A stretch of 64,000 bases of DNA from Candidatus Loosdrechtia aerotolerans (lineage in GTDB: Bacteria > Planctomycetota > Brocadiia > Brocadiales > Brocadiaceae): NCBI GenBank assembly GCA_021646405.1, contig SOER01000012.1, positions 1-64,000 on the forward strand, written 5' to 3'. The notes beneath the pieces were generated by a model that saw nothing but the letters and a program-made list of their open reading frames with translations, did not search any database and had not been told where the DNA came from. How positions within the stretch are numbered: position 1 is the first letter of the stretch; each line of letters opens with the position of its first letter. A program made the position numbers and the translations under genes. Shown piece after piece: positions 40,234 to 48,334 of the stretch.

Positions 40234-41244
40234 ATGGCAAAAGTAGCAATTAATGGTATGGGAAGAATAGGGAGGGCGACTTTTAAAATCATTCTCGATA
40301 CCCAGGAACTGGAATTGGTAGCGATTAATGACCTGATCCCACCCGATGATCTTGCTTATTTAATACAGTACGATTCGGTATATGGCAGGTATGAGAAGAG
40401 GGTAGAGAGTGATGGCCAGAATCTCATTATTGATGGTAAAAAATATCAAATGATGAGCAAAAAAGACCCCTCACAACTCCCCTGGAGGGATCTCGGTGTT
40501 GATGTCGTCTTTGAATGTACAGGTATTTTTACCAAAAGGGAAGACCTGGAAAAACATATCACGGCAGGTGCAAAATATGCAATCCTGTCTGCTCCGTCAA
40601 AGAGTCCGGATATGCCTACCGTTGTGTATGGTGTGAATAGGGCAGATTCTTCTGCTCAAATTATCTCATGTGCAAGTTGCACCACCAATTGTATTACTCC
40701 GGTTGTTGAAATCATGGGAAGGAGAATAGGAATTAAAAAGGCTACCATGACAACTGTTCACGCCTATACCTCTACTCAAAATTTAGTTGATGGGTTTAGT
40801 AAAAAGATCAGAAGGGGAAGGGCTGCTGCAGTTAATTTAGTACCTACCTCTACCGGTGCTGCTATAGCCACAACAAAATCCCTTCCTCAATACGAAGGGA
40901 GATTTGACGGAGTGGCAATCCGTGCCCCTGTTCCTTCAGGATCCATTGCTGATATTGTTTTTCTCGCAGAAAGGGAAACAACGGCAGACGAAGTAAACAC
41001 CATATTCAGAGAAGAAGCAGAAAGTGACAGGTACAGAGGCGTACTGAAGGTTGCGGAGGCCCCGCTTGTCTCATCGGATATTATAAAAGACCCGCACGCT
41101 TCTGTTATTGACGCTGAAATGACACAAGTGGTAGATAAAGATTTAGTAAAGATTATGAGCTGGTATGATAATGAATGGGGATACTCGTGCCAGATGGTAA
41201 AAGAAGGCGTGCGTGTGTCTGAAAAAGTATATGCAGAGGTATAA
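40234..41244 (+). CDS. gap: Glyceraldehyde-3-phosphate dehydrogenase
   Basis: GapA converts glyceraldehyde 3-phosphate to 1,3-bisphosphoglycerate with NAD. From ATG 40234 (GAAGGAGAAAGGAG upstream) the protein has 336 residues. An upstream ATG at 40207 only adds residues encoded by the ribosome-binding stretch. It has NGMGRIGR near the N-terminus, the catalytic cysteine in ASCTTNCITP and the WYDNEWGY C-terminal motif. The Asp of AINDLIPPD indicates NAD preference. With ppsA and pgk it forms a glycolysis/gluconeogenesis group. Confidence 0.95.
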   Translation: MAKVAINGMGRIGRATFKIILDTQELELVAINDLIPPDDLAYLIQYDSVYGRYEKRVESDGQNLIIDGKKYQMMSKKDPSQLPWRDLGVDVVFECTGIFTKREDLEKHITAGAKYAILSAPSKSPDMPTVVYGVNRADSSAQIISCASCTTNCITPVVEIMGRRIGIKKATMTTVHAYTSTQNLVDGFSKKIRRGRAAAVNLVPTSTGAAIATTKSLPQYEGRFDGVAIRAPVPSGSIADIVFLAERETTADEVNTIFREEAESDRYRGVLKVAEAPLVSSDIIKDPHASVIDAEMTQVVDKDLVKIMSWYDNEWGYSCQMVKEGVRVSEKVYAEV

Positions 41245-41634
41245 TTCATGTACTATTTTTCGTTTTTTTTCTTATCTTTTTGTTTGTTGGCCTGGCAATA
41301 GCAATTGCCGTTGCTTATCTTGTATAGCTCATTTTCCCCTTGGTTCAGGCCCCGGTGTCTTCTTGAAGTAACGAAAAAAGCAAACTATCACCTCCGCAAG
41401 GAGGTTGTCCCCCTCCGGAGGGAGATGAAGGGGGAGGGAAGAGGAGATCTTTTCTTACCAGGTCTCATGGTAACTTTGATGTTAAACTCTATCAACTTTT
41501 ACAGGAAATTTCCTTAACTTGATAAAAAACCTCTTGAATGTCAGATGTATGGTTACTCCCTGCGTTCTTAGGCAGACAAACAGGAAACAGGGTTTCTGAA
41601 TGCAGATCAGTTATTTTAACTATGGAGGATAAGC
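41245..41634. other. Intergenic repeat region before ppsA
   Basis: No convincing gene. It contains a hairpin CCTCC/GGAGG (41391-41404), a perfect palindrome CCCTCCGGAGGG (41411-41422), and dispersed repeat C (41501-41544). A short hydrophobic stretch in one frame right after gap lacks a standard start. The ppsA start has the ribosome-binding site TATGGAGGATAAGC. Confidence 0.5.
41501..41544. repeat. Dispersed repeat C (second copy)
   Basis: ACAGGAAATTTCCTTAACTTG, then GATAAAAAACCTCTTGAATG and TCAG (joined, 41501-41544) match the repeat at 25446-25501 with a few base changes and a missing stretch of about 10 bases. The left terminal CTGACATT is absent here. An opposite-strand fragment lies at 53091-53112. 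Confidence 0.7.
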
Positions 41635-44016
41635 ATGGCGAATACGTATAAATATATCCGCTGGTTTGAAAGCTTGAGTTCTCAGGATGTGCCGCTGGTG
41701 GGAGGAAAAAACGCCTCTTTGGGAGAAATGATTAGAACACTGAAAAGCGAAGGAATACGGGTACCCGACGGATTTGCTACTACAGCCGAAGCGTATCAGA
41801 AGTTTATCGATGAAAATCATCTTCAGGAGAGGATGCACTCCATTCTTGACGATTTTAGAAACAAGAAAAGGACACTTGAGGATACCGGGGAATCCATACG
41901 GAATTTATTTTATCAGGGGACATTTTCGGAGGAGATTGCCCGGGAGATTCAAGATGCCTATGAAGAACTCAGTAAACGATATCAGACGGATACTGTTGAT
42001 GTAGCAGTGAGAAGCAGTGCAACAGCGGAAGATTTACCAGAGGCGAGTTTTGCAGGACAGCAGGAGACATATTTAAATGTGGTTGGTAAAGAAGCCCTTC
42101 TCAAATCATGTCGTAAATGTTATGCCTCTCTTTTTACCAACCGGGCGATATCTTACCGCGAAAATTTGAATTATGAGCATATGAAAGTCGCATTATCGGC
42201 CGGGATACAGAAGATGGTACGCGCAGATAAAGCCAGTGCGGGGGTCATATTTTCCATTGATACAGAAACGGGTTTTCCGAATATTGTTGTTATTAATGCT
42301 TCCTGGGGATTAGGCGAGAATGTCGTAAAAGGTGCTGTAACACCTGATGAGTATAAGGTCTTTAAGCCATTGCTCGGTAATGAAAAATTGAGACCTATCA
42401 TAGAGAAGGTATTAGGTGTTAAAGAGAAAAAGATGATTTACATGGAGGGTGGACATACGAAGAATGTTGATACAACGAAAGAAGAACGTGTGTCTTTTAC
42501 TTTACATGATGAAGAGATCCTGAAACTGGCCCGGTGGGCGTGCGTTATTGAAAAACATTATGAAAAACCCATGGATATGGAATGGGCCAAAGACGGTGAA
42601 AGCGGGGAGTTATTTATCGTACAAGCTCGCCCGGAAACAGTTCAATCCCGTAAAGTTGCGGCAGAACTGAAAACATATACTCTTAAAGAAAGTGGGAAAC
42701 GCCTGCTGAGCGGCATTGCTATTGGTGATTCTATTGTTACCGGTAAAGTATCTATAATTAAAAGTGCAGATGAAATGGAAAAATTTGTAGAGGATAGTAT
42801 TTTAGCTACAGGAATGACAGATCCGGATTGGGTACCGATTATGAGAAGGTCAAAGGGTATTATTACTAATTATGGAGGACGCACTTCCCATGCCGCTATT
42901 GTGAGCAGAGAGTTAGGCATTCCTGCTGTTATAGGCACGGGAAATGCAACTGAAACTCTACAGGATGGACAGGAAATAACCCTCTCATGTGCAGAGGGTG
43001 ATCATGGTTATATTTATGAAGGTGCTCTTGAGTTTGAGGAATCGGAAATAAATTTAGAAGAGATTCCTGAGACGAAGACACAAATTATGATGAACATTGC
43101 CAGTCCTGAAGCATCCTTTCGATGGTGGCGTCTGCCCTGTAAAGGGATAGGATTGGCACGTATGGAATTTATTATCAATAATATTATCAAGATCCATCCG
43201 ATGGCCCTCGCCCATTTTGACAGGGTAGAGGATAAGAAAGCCCGCGAACAGATAGAGAAACTTACTGAACGGTATGAGGATAAAGCAGAGTATTTTGTAG
43301 ACCTTCTTGCACGCGGTATCGCGAAAATTGCTGCTCCTCAGTACCCCAATGAGGTTATCGTTCGTATGAGCGATTTTAAGACAAATGAATATGCAAATCT
43401 TATTGGAGGGAAACAGTTCGAACCAAAAGAGGATAACCCCATGCTTGGTTTCCGGGGGGCATCACGATATTACAGTCCCCGTTACCAGGAAGGATTTGCG
43501 CTGGAATGCCAGGCAATCAAACGGGTCCGTGAAGAGATCGGTATGGCAAATGTAGTTATCATGATACCCTTTTGCCGGACATTGGCAGAGGCAGACCGGG
43601 TGCTCGAGGTCTTAGCAAAAAACGGACTTAAGAGACATGAGAACGGTCTCAAGGTATATGTTATGAGTGAGATTCCATCCAATGTAATACTAGCAGAAAA
43701 ATTTGCAGAGCGGTTCGATGGTTTTTCTATCGGTTCTAACGATCTTACCCAACTTGTCCTTGGAGTTGACCGGGATTCTGCAGAGCTTGCAGAACTCTTT
43801 GATGAACGGAATGATGCTGTTAAGATGATGATACAGAAACAGATTGAATTGGCCCATAAAACCCATACGAAGGTTGGTATCTGCGGTCAGGCACCAAGTG
43901 ACTATCCGGAATTTGCCGAGTTCCTGGTGAGGGTTGGTATTGATTCCATGTCATTGAATCCTGACAGTGTAGTTGAAGTGAAGCAGCGTGTTGCTCATAT
44001 TGAAAAGCAGAAGTAG
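41635..44016 (+). CDS. ppsA: Phosphoenolpyruvate synthase
   Basis: PpsA converts pyruvate and ATP to phosphoenolpyruvate, AMP and phosphate for gluconeogenesis. The 793-residue protein has the N-terminal ATP-grasp-like domain (GGKNASLGEM near 22, SSATAEDLPEASFAGQ near 126) and the phosphohistidine swivel (GGRTSHAAIVSRELG, about 417). The PEP-binding barrel ends with the catalytic cysteine segment GICGQAPSD. The usual size supports PpsA rather than pyruvate phosphate dikinase, which is about 100 residues longer. Next comes pgk after 25 bases. Confidence 0.96.
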   Translation: MANTYKYIRWFESLSSQDVPLVGGKNASLGEMIRTLKSEGIRVPDGFATTAEAYQKFIDENHLQERMHSILDDFRNKKRTLEDTGESIRNLFYQGTFSEEIAREIQDAYEELSKRYQTDTVDVAVRSSATAEDLPEASFAGQQETYLNVVGKEALLKSCRKCYASLFTNRAISYRENLNYEHMKVALSAGIQKMVRADKASAGVIFSIDTETGFPNIVVINASWGLGENVVKGAVTPDEYKVFKPLLGNEKLRPIIEKVLGVKEKKMIYMEGGHTKNVDTTKEERVSFTLHDEEILKLARWACVIEKHYEKPMDMEWAKDGESGELFIVQARPETVQSRKVAAELKTYTLKESGKRLLSGIAIGDSIVTGKVSIIKSADEMEKFVEDSILATGMTDPDWVPIMRRSKGIITNYGGRTSHAAIVSRELGIPAVIGTGNATETLQDGQEITLSCAEGDHGYIYEGALEFEESEINLEEIPETKTQIMMNIASPEASFRWWRLPCKGIGLARMEFIINNIIKIHPMALAHFDRVEDKKAREQIEKLTERYEDKAEYFVDLLARGIAKIAAPQYPNEVIVRMSDFKTNEYANLIGGKQFEPKEDNPMLGFRGASRYYSPRYQEGFALECQAIKRVREEIGMANVVIMIPFCRTLAEADRVLEVLAKNGLKRHENGLKVYVMSEIPSNVILAEKFAERFDGFSIGSNDLTQLVLGVDRDSAELAELFDERNDAVKMMIQKQIELAHKTHTKVGICGQAPSDYPEFAEFLVRVGIDSMSLNPDSVVEVKQRVAHIEKQK

Positions 44017-44041
44017 GATAAAAAGCGGAAAGGGAGTTGAA

Positions 44042-45253
44042 ATGATAAAAACCTTGGTTTCTGAAGAAAAGTTTGCAAAAAAAACAATAAAAGATGTGGA
44101 TGTTGCCGGGAAACGGGTATTAGTTCGTGCCGACTTCAATGTTCCTTTAAATAATGGGGTTGTAGCAGACGATACCCGTATTCATGCCGCTCTCCCAACA
44201 ATGCAGTACTTAATTGATCGTGGTGCACGTACTATTCTTTGTTCACATCTGGGACGGCCAAAAGGAAAGATAGTGGATGAACTGCGCCTCGACCCTGTTG
44301 CAAAACGGCTTTCTGAGTTCCTGGGAAGAACGGTAACGAAGCTTGATGATTGTATAGGGCCGGAGGTTGAGGATGCTGTTGAACGAATGAAACCGGGAGA
44401 GGTTCTCCTGCTGGAGAATACGCGTTTCCACAAGGAAGAAAGGGAAAATGACCCTGGTTTTGCTGCACAATTAGCAAAATTAGCAGACCTGTATGTTAAT
44501 GATGCCTTTGGTTCAGTCCACCGTGCTCATGCCTCTACTGAAGGCGTAACCCATTATTTACCATCGGTTGCTGGTTTCCTCATTGAACGTGAAGTGAACG
44601 CCCTCGAGCGTGTACTGAAAAGCCCTGAACACCCGTTTGCCGCTATTTTTGGCGGAATAAAAATCTCGGATAAGATCAGTGCTATTAAACAACTGGATCA
44701 GGTAGATATACTGTTAGCCGGCGGAGGGATGGCATATACACTCTTAAAAGCAAAAGGGATTGAAATTGGACAATCTCCTATAAATGAAGAGAGTTTAGAG
44801 ATTGCTCAGCAGGTTATTGATGATGTCGGTGAAAAATTAGTTCTGCCTGTAGACGTTGCAGTTGCCGATGCAATGGATGCGAAAGCAAATTGGAAAATAG
44901 TTTCCATCGATAAGATACCTTCCGAATGGTATATCATGGATGTTGGACCGCAAACCGTGGATCTTTTTCAGGAGAAACTCAGGCAGGCGAAAATGGTTAT
45001 ATGGAATGGCCCGCTTGGTGCCTTTGAAATAAAACCATTTCAGGAAGGAACATATGCTATTGCCCGTTCCATTGCTGAGTTGGATGCTGTAACTATTATT
45101 GGCGGTGGTGATTTGGCTGCTGCTGTACAAGAGGCGGGAGTTGCGGATAAAATGTCTCATGTTTCTACCGGGGGAGGTGCATTTTTAGATTACCTGGCAG
45201 GAAAAGTGCTTCCGGGAATAGAGACGTTACAGGAAAAGTGCTTCCGGGAATAG
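44042..45253 (+). CDS. pgk: Phosphoglycerate kinase, with an altered C-terminus
   Basis: Pgk exchanges phosphate between 1,3-bisphosphoglycerate and ADP. From ATG 44042 (AAAGGGAG upstream) it has 403 residues: RADFNVPL, LCSHLGRPKG and the C-terminal GGGDLAAAVQEAG and STGGGAFLDYLAG. The gene's end carries a 32-bp tandem duplication (45198-45229, 45230-45261). Without it the protein would end GIETLEDK; with it the end becomes GIETLQEKCFRE. The last few residues are outside the active site, so activity is probably intact. Confidence 0.94.
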   Translation: MIKTLVSEEKFAKKTIKDVDVAGKRVLVRADFNVPLNNGVVADDTRIHAALPTMQYLIDRGARTILCSHLGRPKGKIVDELRLDPVAKRLSEFLGRTVTKLDDCIGPEVEDAVERMKPGEVLLLENTRFHKEERENDPGFAAQLAKLADLYVNDAFGSVHRAHASTEGVTHYLPSVAGFLIEREVNALERVLKSPEHPFAAIFGGIKISDKISAIKQLDQVDILLAGGGMAYTLLKAKGIEIGQSPINEESLEIAQQVIDDVGEKLVLPVDVAVADAMDAKANWKIVSIDKIPSEWYIMDVGPQTVDLFQEKLRQAKMVIWNGPLGAFEIKPFQEGTYAIARSIAELDAVTIIGGGDLAAAVQEAGVADKMSHVSTGGGAFLDYLAGKVLPGIETLQEKCFRE

Positions 45254-45261
45254 AGACGTTA
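45198..45261 (+). repeat. 32-bp tandem duplication at the end of pgk
   Basis: Two identical 32-base units, each starting CAGGAAAAGTGCTTCC, lie head to tail. Because 32 is not a multiple of three, the second copy shifts the reading frame and brings in an early stop (45251-45253); the ancestral stop would be TGA at 45271. Confidence 0.92.
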
Positions 45262-45348
45262 GAGGATAAATGAGAACAATACCGGCCTAATGCGATATTC
45301 CTTGATTCCGGATATCAAGACGGTCCAATTCATGTACGGAGGATGATA

Positions 45349-46794
45349 ATGAGAAAGATAAGATTTTTTCATCGTATCATGTATGTTCTTATGCCCACGA
45401 TACTGTTAGGATTATTTTTCGGCTCTCAAGCAGGTTGTACAAATAAGAAAGGTGACAATATTGAGGTTATTGGCTTTCCACAATCTTTTGCGGATCTGGC
45501 AGAAGAAGTAAAACCTGCTGTAGTGAATATTAGTGCCATAACGACGGTTACCGTTCCCGGCCATCCTTTTCGGCAGTTTTTTGGACGGGATGAAGGCGGA
45601 CCTCTCGAAGACTTTTTCCGCCGGTTTTTTGGAGATTTACCTGACAGGGAATTACGGCAGCGGAGCCTTGGCTCAGGGTTTATTGTTGACAAGGACGGCT
45701 TTATTATAACCAACAACCATGTAGTAGGAAGGGCTGATGAAATTAGCGTTGTATTAGCTGATGGAAGGGAGTACAAGGCAAAGGTTATTGGAAGAGACCC
45801 TAAGACAGATCTTGCCCTGATAAAAATAACATCAATATTCAGAAGCCTTCCGGTTCTCCGGATAGGTGATTCAGACAGGATGAGGGTTGGGGACTGGGTG
45901 CTTGCTGTCGGAAATCCTTTTGGACTGGAACATACGGTAACCCAGGGGATAATCAGTGCTACAGGACGGGTAATTGGTGCAGGTCCCTATGACAATTTTC
46001 TCCAAACAGATGCCCCGATTAATCCGGGTAACAGCGGAGGCCCTCTTGTGAATTTGAAAGGAGAGGTTATTGGTATAAATACAGCCATAGTTGCTACAGG
46101 GCAGGGGATCAGTTTTGCAATTCCTGTTAACCTGGCAAGGTCGGTGATATCTCAACTCAGGGAAAAAGGCGAGGTTGTTCGCGGCTGGATTGGGGTATCT
46201 ATCCAGACGATAACACCGGAAATGGCTGATTATTTTGGATTGAAGGAACTAAAAGGGGCGTTGATTGGAGACGTTTTGCCGGGTGGACCTGCAGATAAAG
46301 CGGGGCTAAAGAGGGGAGATGTTATTATCAGTTTTGGCAGAAAAGAAATTAAGGATGCATCGGACCTCTCCCGGATAGTGGCTGAGACACCGGTAGGGGA
46401 GGAGGCTGAGGTTACGATAATAAGGGAAGGAGATAAGAAGATCCTTACCCTGAAAGTAGAAGAGTTGAAGGAGGAAAGAGTACGAAGACAGTCACAGGTG
46501 CAAACGCCTGAATCGATACTGGGAATGCGGGTAGATACTATAACCCGGCGCTGGCAGATGGAGTTTGGGATTACGCATGAATCCGGAGTCGTTATTACCA
46601 GGGTAATACCAAATAGTCCGGCAGCCCTTGCCGGCCTGCAAATGGGTGATGTTATTACTGAAGTCAATGGAAAACCTGTTAAAGATAAGGAAGATTATGA
46701 ATCGGCTCTACAACAAACAGAGAAAGGTAAACCACTGCTCTTTTTGATAAATCGAAGGGGACAAACATTCTATGCAACAATGCAACTTTCATGA
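45349..46794 (+). CDS. HtrA/DegP-type periplasmic serine protease
   Basis: HtrA proteases degrade or refold damaged envelope proteins. From ATG 45349 (ACGGAGG six bases upstream) there are 481 residues: a signal sequence ending near Cys30 (SQAGC, not a canonical lipobox), the trypsin-like domain with His124, Asp154 and Ser229 (NPGNSGGP), and two PDZ domains (about 260-350 and 370-475). A DegP/DegQ-like role is expected. The stop TGA is in frame with a downstream DUF2267 remnant. Confidence 0.93.
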   Translation: MRKIRFFHRIMYVLMPTILLGLFFGSQAGCTNKKGDNIEVIGFPQSFADLAEEVKPAVVNISAITTVTVPGHPFRQFFGRDEGGPLEDFFRRFFGDLPDRELRQRSLGSGFIVDKDGFIITNNHVVGRADEISVVLADGREYKAKVIGRDPKTDLALIKITSIFRSLPVLRIGDSDRMRVGDWVLAVGNPFGLEHTVTQGIISATGRVIGAGPYDNFLQTDAPINPGNSGGPLVNLKGEVIGINTAIVATGQGISFAIPVNLARSVISQLREKGEVVRGWIGVSIQTITPEMADYFGLKELKGALIGDVLPGGPADKAGLKRGDVIISFGRKEIKDASDLSRIVAETPVGEEAEVTIIREGDKKILTLKVEELKEERVRRQSQVQTPESILGMRVDTITRRWQMEFGITHESGVVITRVIPNSPAALAGLQMGDVITEVNGKPVKDKEDYESALQQTEKGKPLLFLINRRGQTFYATMQLS

Positions 46795-46968
46795 GCAACT
46801 AACCATGTCCGTGCAGTAATCTCTGTCCTCTGTGATGCTGTTTCAATGGGCCAGCTCAGAGACGTTCTTGGTGAACTTCCGGAAGAATACGACAGACTAT
46901 TTGAATTAGCGGGCGGAGGGACTGTATTAAGAGGGACCATGCGAAAACGGGAACGGGAAACGAGATAA
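46795..46968 (+). pseudogene. DUF2267 C-terminal remnant
   Basis: In the same frame as the protease and directly after its stop, the sequence reads NHVRAVISVLCDAVSMGQ and continues RDVLGELPEEYDRLFELAGG to a stop at 46966-46968. This matches the C-terminal third of the DUF2267 protein encoded at 47115-47528 (HHARAVIAVLCDAVSAGEI.. LPAEYDDLFEAG). No start codon or N-terminal part is present, so a deletion probably fused the remnant to the end of the protease gene. Confidence 0.88.
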
Positions 46969-47114
46969 TAAGGTCTGGCTGGGGTGAGTGTCAATAGCAG
47001 TTATTTGTGCCAGTATAAAAATATCCTACCATACTGACACAGACCGCAGCTACTGACACTGACAACGGAGGAGTATGAAGTTTTGAAAGAGTTTTTCTTA
47101 AGAAGGAGTTTGTT
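46969..47114. other. Short spacer with ACTGACAC words
   Basis: A spacer of about 150 bases contains several TACTGACAC-type words (about 47026-47064) and a strong ribosome-binding site AAGAAGGAG before the next ATG. Confidence 0.5.
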
Positions 47115-47528
47115 ATGAATTATGATGAATTTATAGGGCAGGTACAGAGCCGTGCCCGACTTGCTACACAGAGTGAGGCGATAAAGGCAACCCGTGCTAC
47201 TCTGGAGACACTTGGAGAACGTTTATTCGGGAATGAGGCAGAGCACCTTGCATCACAGCTTCCAACAGAAATCAAAACGTATCTCACACAGGCGACGAAT
47301 AAAGAGAGCTTTGATTTGAACGAGTTTTTTCAACGTGTTTTGAAAAAAGAAGGCGGAAGTGTTGAACTTCCGGATGCCGTTCATCATGCCCGTGCTGTTA
47401 TTGCTGTACTCTGTGATGCCGTTTCAGCCGGCGAGATTAATGATGCCCTTGCACAGCTTCCGGCAGAATATGATGACCTCTTTGAGGCAGGGAGTGAAGG
47501 AACAATGCAGCGGCGAAGGGCTAAATAA
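47115..47528 (+). CDS. DUF2267 domain protein
   Basis: DUF2267 proteins are small soluble proteins of unknown function, often near stress or membrane genes. The 137-residue protein has the domain across its length: MNYDEFIGQVQSRARL at the start, ATLETLGERLFGNEAEHLASQLP in the middle, and AVLCDAVSAGEINDALAQLP at the end. It has a strong ribosome-binding site. An older paralogous fragment lies directly upstream after the protease gene. Confidence 0.88.
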   Translation: MNYDEFIGQVQSRARLATQSEAIKATRATLETLGERLFGNEAEHLASQLPTEIKTYLTQATNKESFDLNEFFQRVLKKEGGSVELPDAVHHARAVIAVLCDAVSAGEINDALAQLPAEYDDLFEAGSEGTMQRRRAK

Positions 47529-47577
47529 TGATGAAGGATTGTCCCGTTGGATGAGGGAGGGGTATAACCCATATGCA

Positions 47578-47899
47578 TCAAGCTAAGCTTCAGTTTGCTG
47601 GCCTGTTCCCAAACCATGTGCTGACACTGCTTCTTCCTCTTGTTCCCAAACTCTCAGGCTGGGTCAAATGGATTTTTTATCTTAGAAGTGGGGAATAACC
47701 CTTATAAATTATCCATTTTATCTTCAATGTATTGCCTTTTAACCCTGAAAGTGGGGAAGAAACATCTCAAAATGTACTAAAATTGTTCATTTGACCCAGC
47801 CTGAGATGCTTCGGCAGGCTCAGCACATGTTTGGGAACAAGCATGTGGCAGGCCAGGTAGAGATGCAAGATTTTGCGTTTCTACTAAGGCTTAGCTTGA
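47578..47899. repeat. MITE-like element with nested inverted repeats
   Basis: The ends TCAAGCTAAGCTTCAG (47578-) and its near complement (ending 47899) are inverted. Further inside are matching pairs: TGTTCCCAAAC (47604-47614) with GTTTGGGAACA (47829-47839), and TCTCAGGCTGGGTCAAATG (47652-47670) with its exact complement (47788-47806). The 117-base centre holds AGTGGGGAA twice. There is no transposase frame. Dispersed repeat A starts one base after its right end. Confidence 0.75.
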
Positions 47900-47900
47900 T

Positions 47901-47917
47901 TGTATAGGAATTTTCAT
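47901..47917. repeat. Dispersed repeat A (third copy)
   Basis: TGTATAGGAATTTTCAT here is identical to copies at 6643-6659 and 25845-25861. The companion repeat B of the 6667 copy is not adjacent but lies about 360 bases further at 48281-48307, as if an insertion had split the pair. Confidence 0.7.
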
Positions 47918-48006
47918 TTTATGTAAGCGGGTTTGCGGGGAGGTATTGTTATAAGGTTAATGATGTTACTATGATGCAACAGTGATTCTTTATGTTCAAT
48001 TGTTTT

Positions 48007-48212
48007 TCATCCCGAAGGGATGCCATGATTATAGCAAAAGACCTCAGAAGAATTGTAAACCCCGAAGGGGTGACATACTTGTAAATAAAAAATGAAAATA
48101 ACAGCTAACCCGGAACGGTGGTGCCAAAACACAGCTTCATAATATCATCCCTTCGGGGTTATTAGTCTGTGGTTTATTCTTTTGCTATAATCATTTCACC
48201 CCTTCGGGGTTA
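48007..48212. repeat. REP-like repeat pair in opposite orientation
   Basis: Short hairpins CATCCC/GGGATG (48009-48023) and ACCCC/GGGGT with GAA centres (48058-48075, and complements at 48145-48160 and 48197-48212) are arranged as two arms. ATGATTATAGCAAAAG (48025-48040) is exactly complementary to 48179-48194. The pattern of GGGGTGA next to ATGATTATAGC recurs on both sides. Similar palindromes in other bacteria are spread by REP-associated transposases. Confidence 0.7.
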
Positions 48213-48280
48213 AGTACACTATAGAAGAGAAGGTTATTGTGCATTAGAATGAAAGCAAGGAGTACAAATACCGTTGTTTC

Positions 48281-48307
48281 GTATAAGATGCTCTCTTAAC
48301 ACCATGA
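48281..48307. repeat. Dispersed repeat B (second copy)
   Basis: A 27-base segment containing TGCTCTCTTAACACCATGA differs at one position from the copy at 6667-6693. It lies 28 bases before the ligA GTG, possibly in its promoter region. Confidence 0.7.
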
Positions 48308-48334
48308 GAAATATTTTCCCTGAACAATAAATAA

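Noticed and set aside
41248-41330. Small hydrophobic stretch (FLFVGLAIAIAVAYLV) after gap
   Set aside because: The frame has no ATG, GTG or TTG at a sensible place and no ribosome-binding site; it may be chance in a T-rich spacer.
45251-45273. pgk as a pseudogene
   Set aside because: Only the last few residues change after the tandem duplication; all catalytic motifs are upstream and intact.
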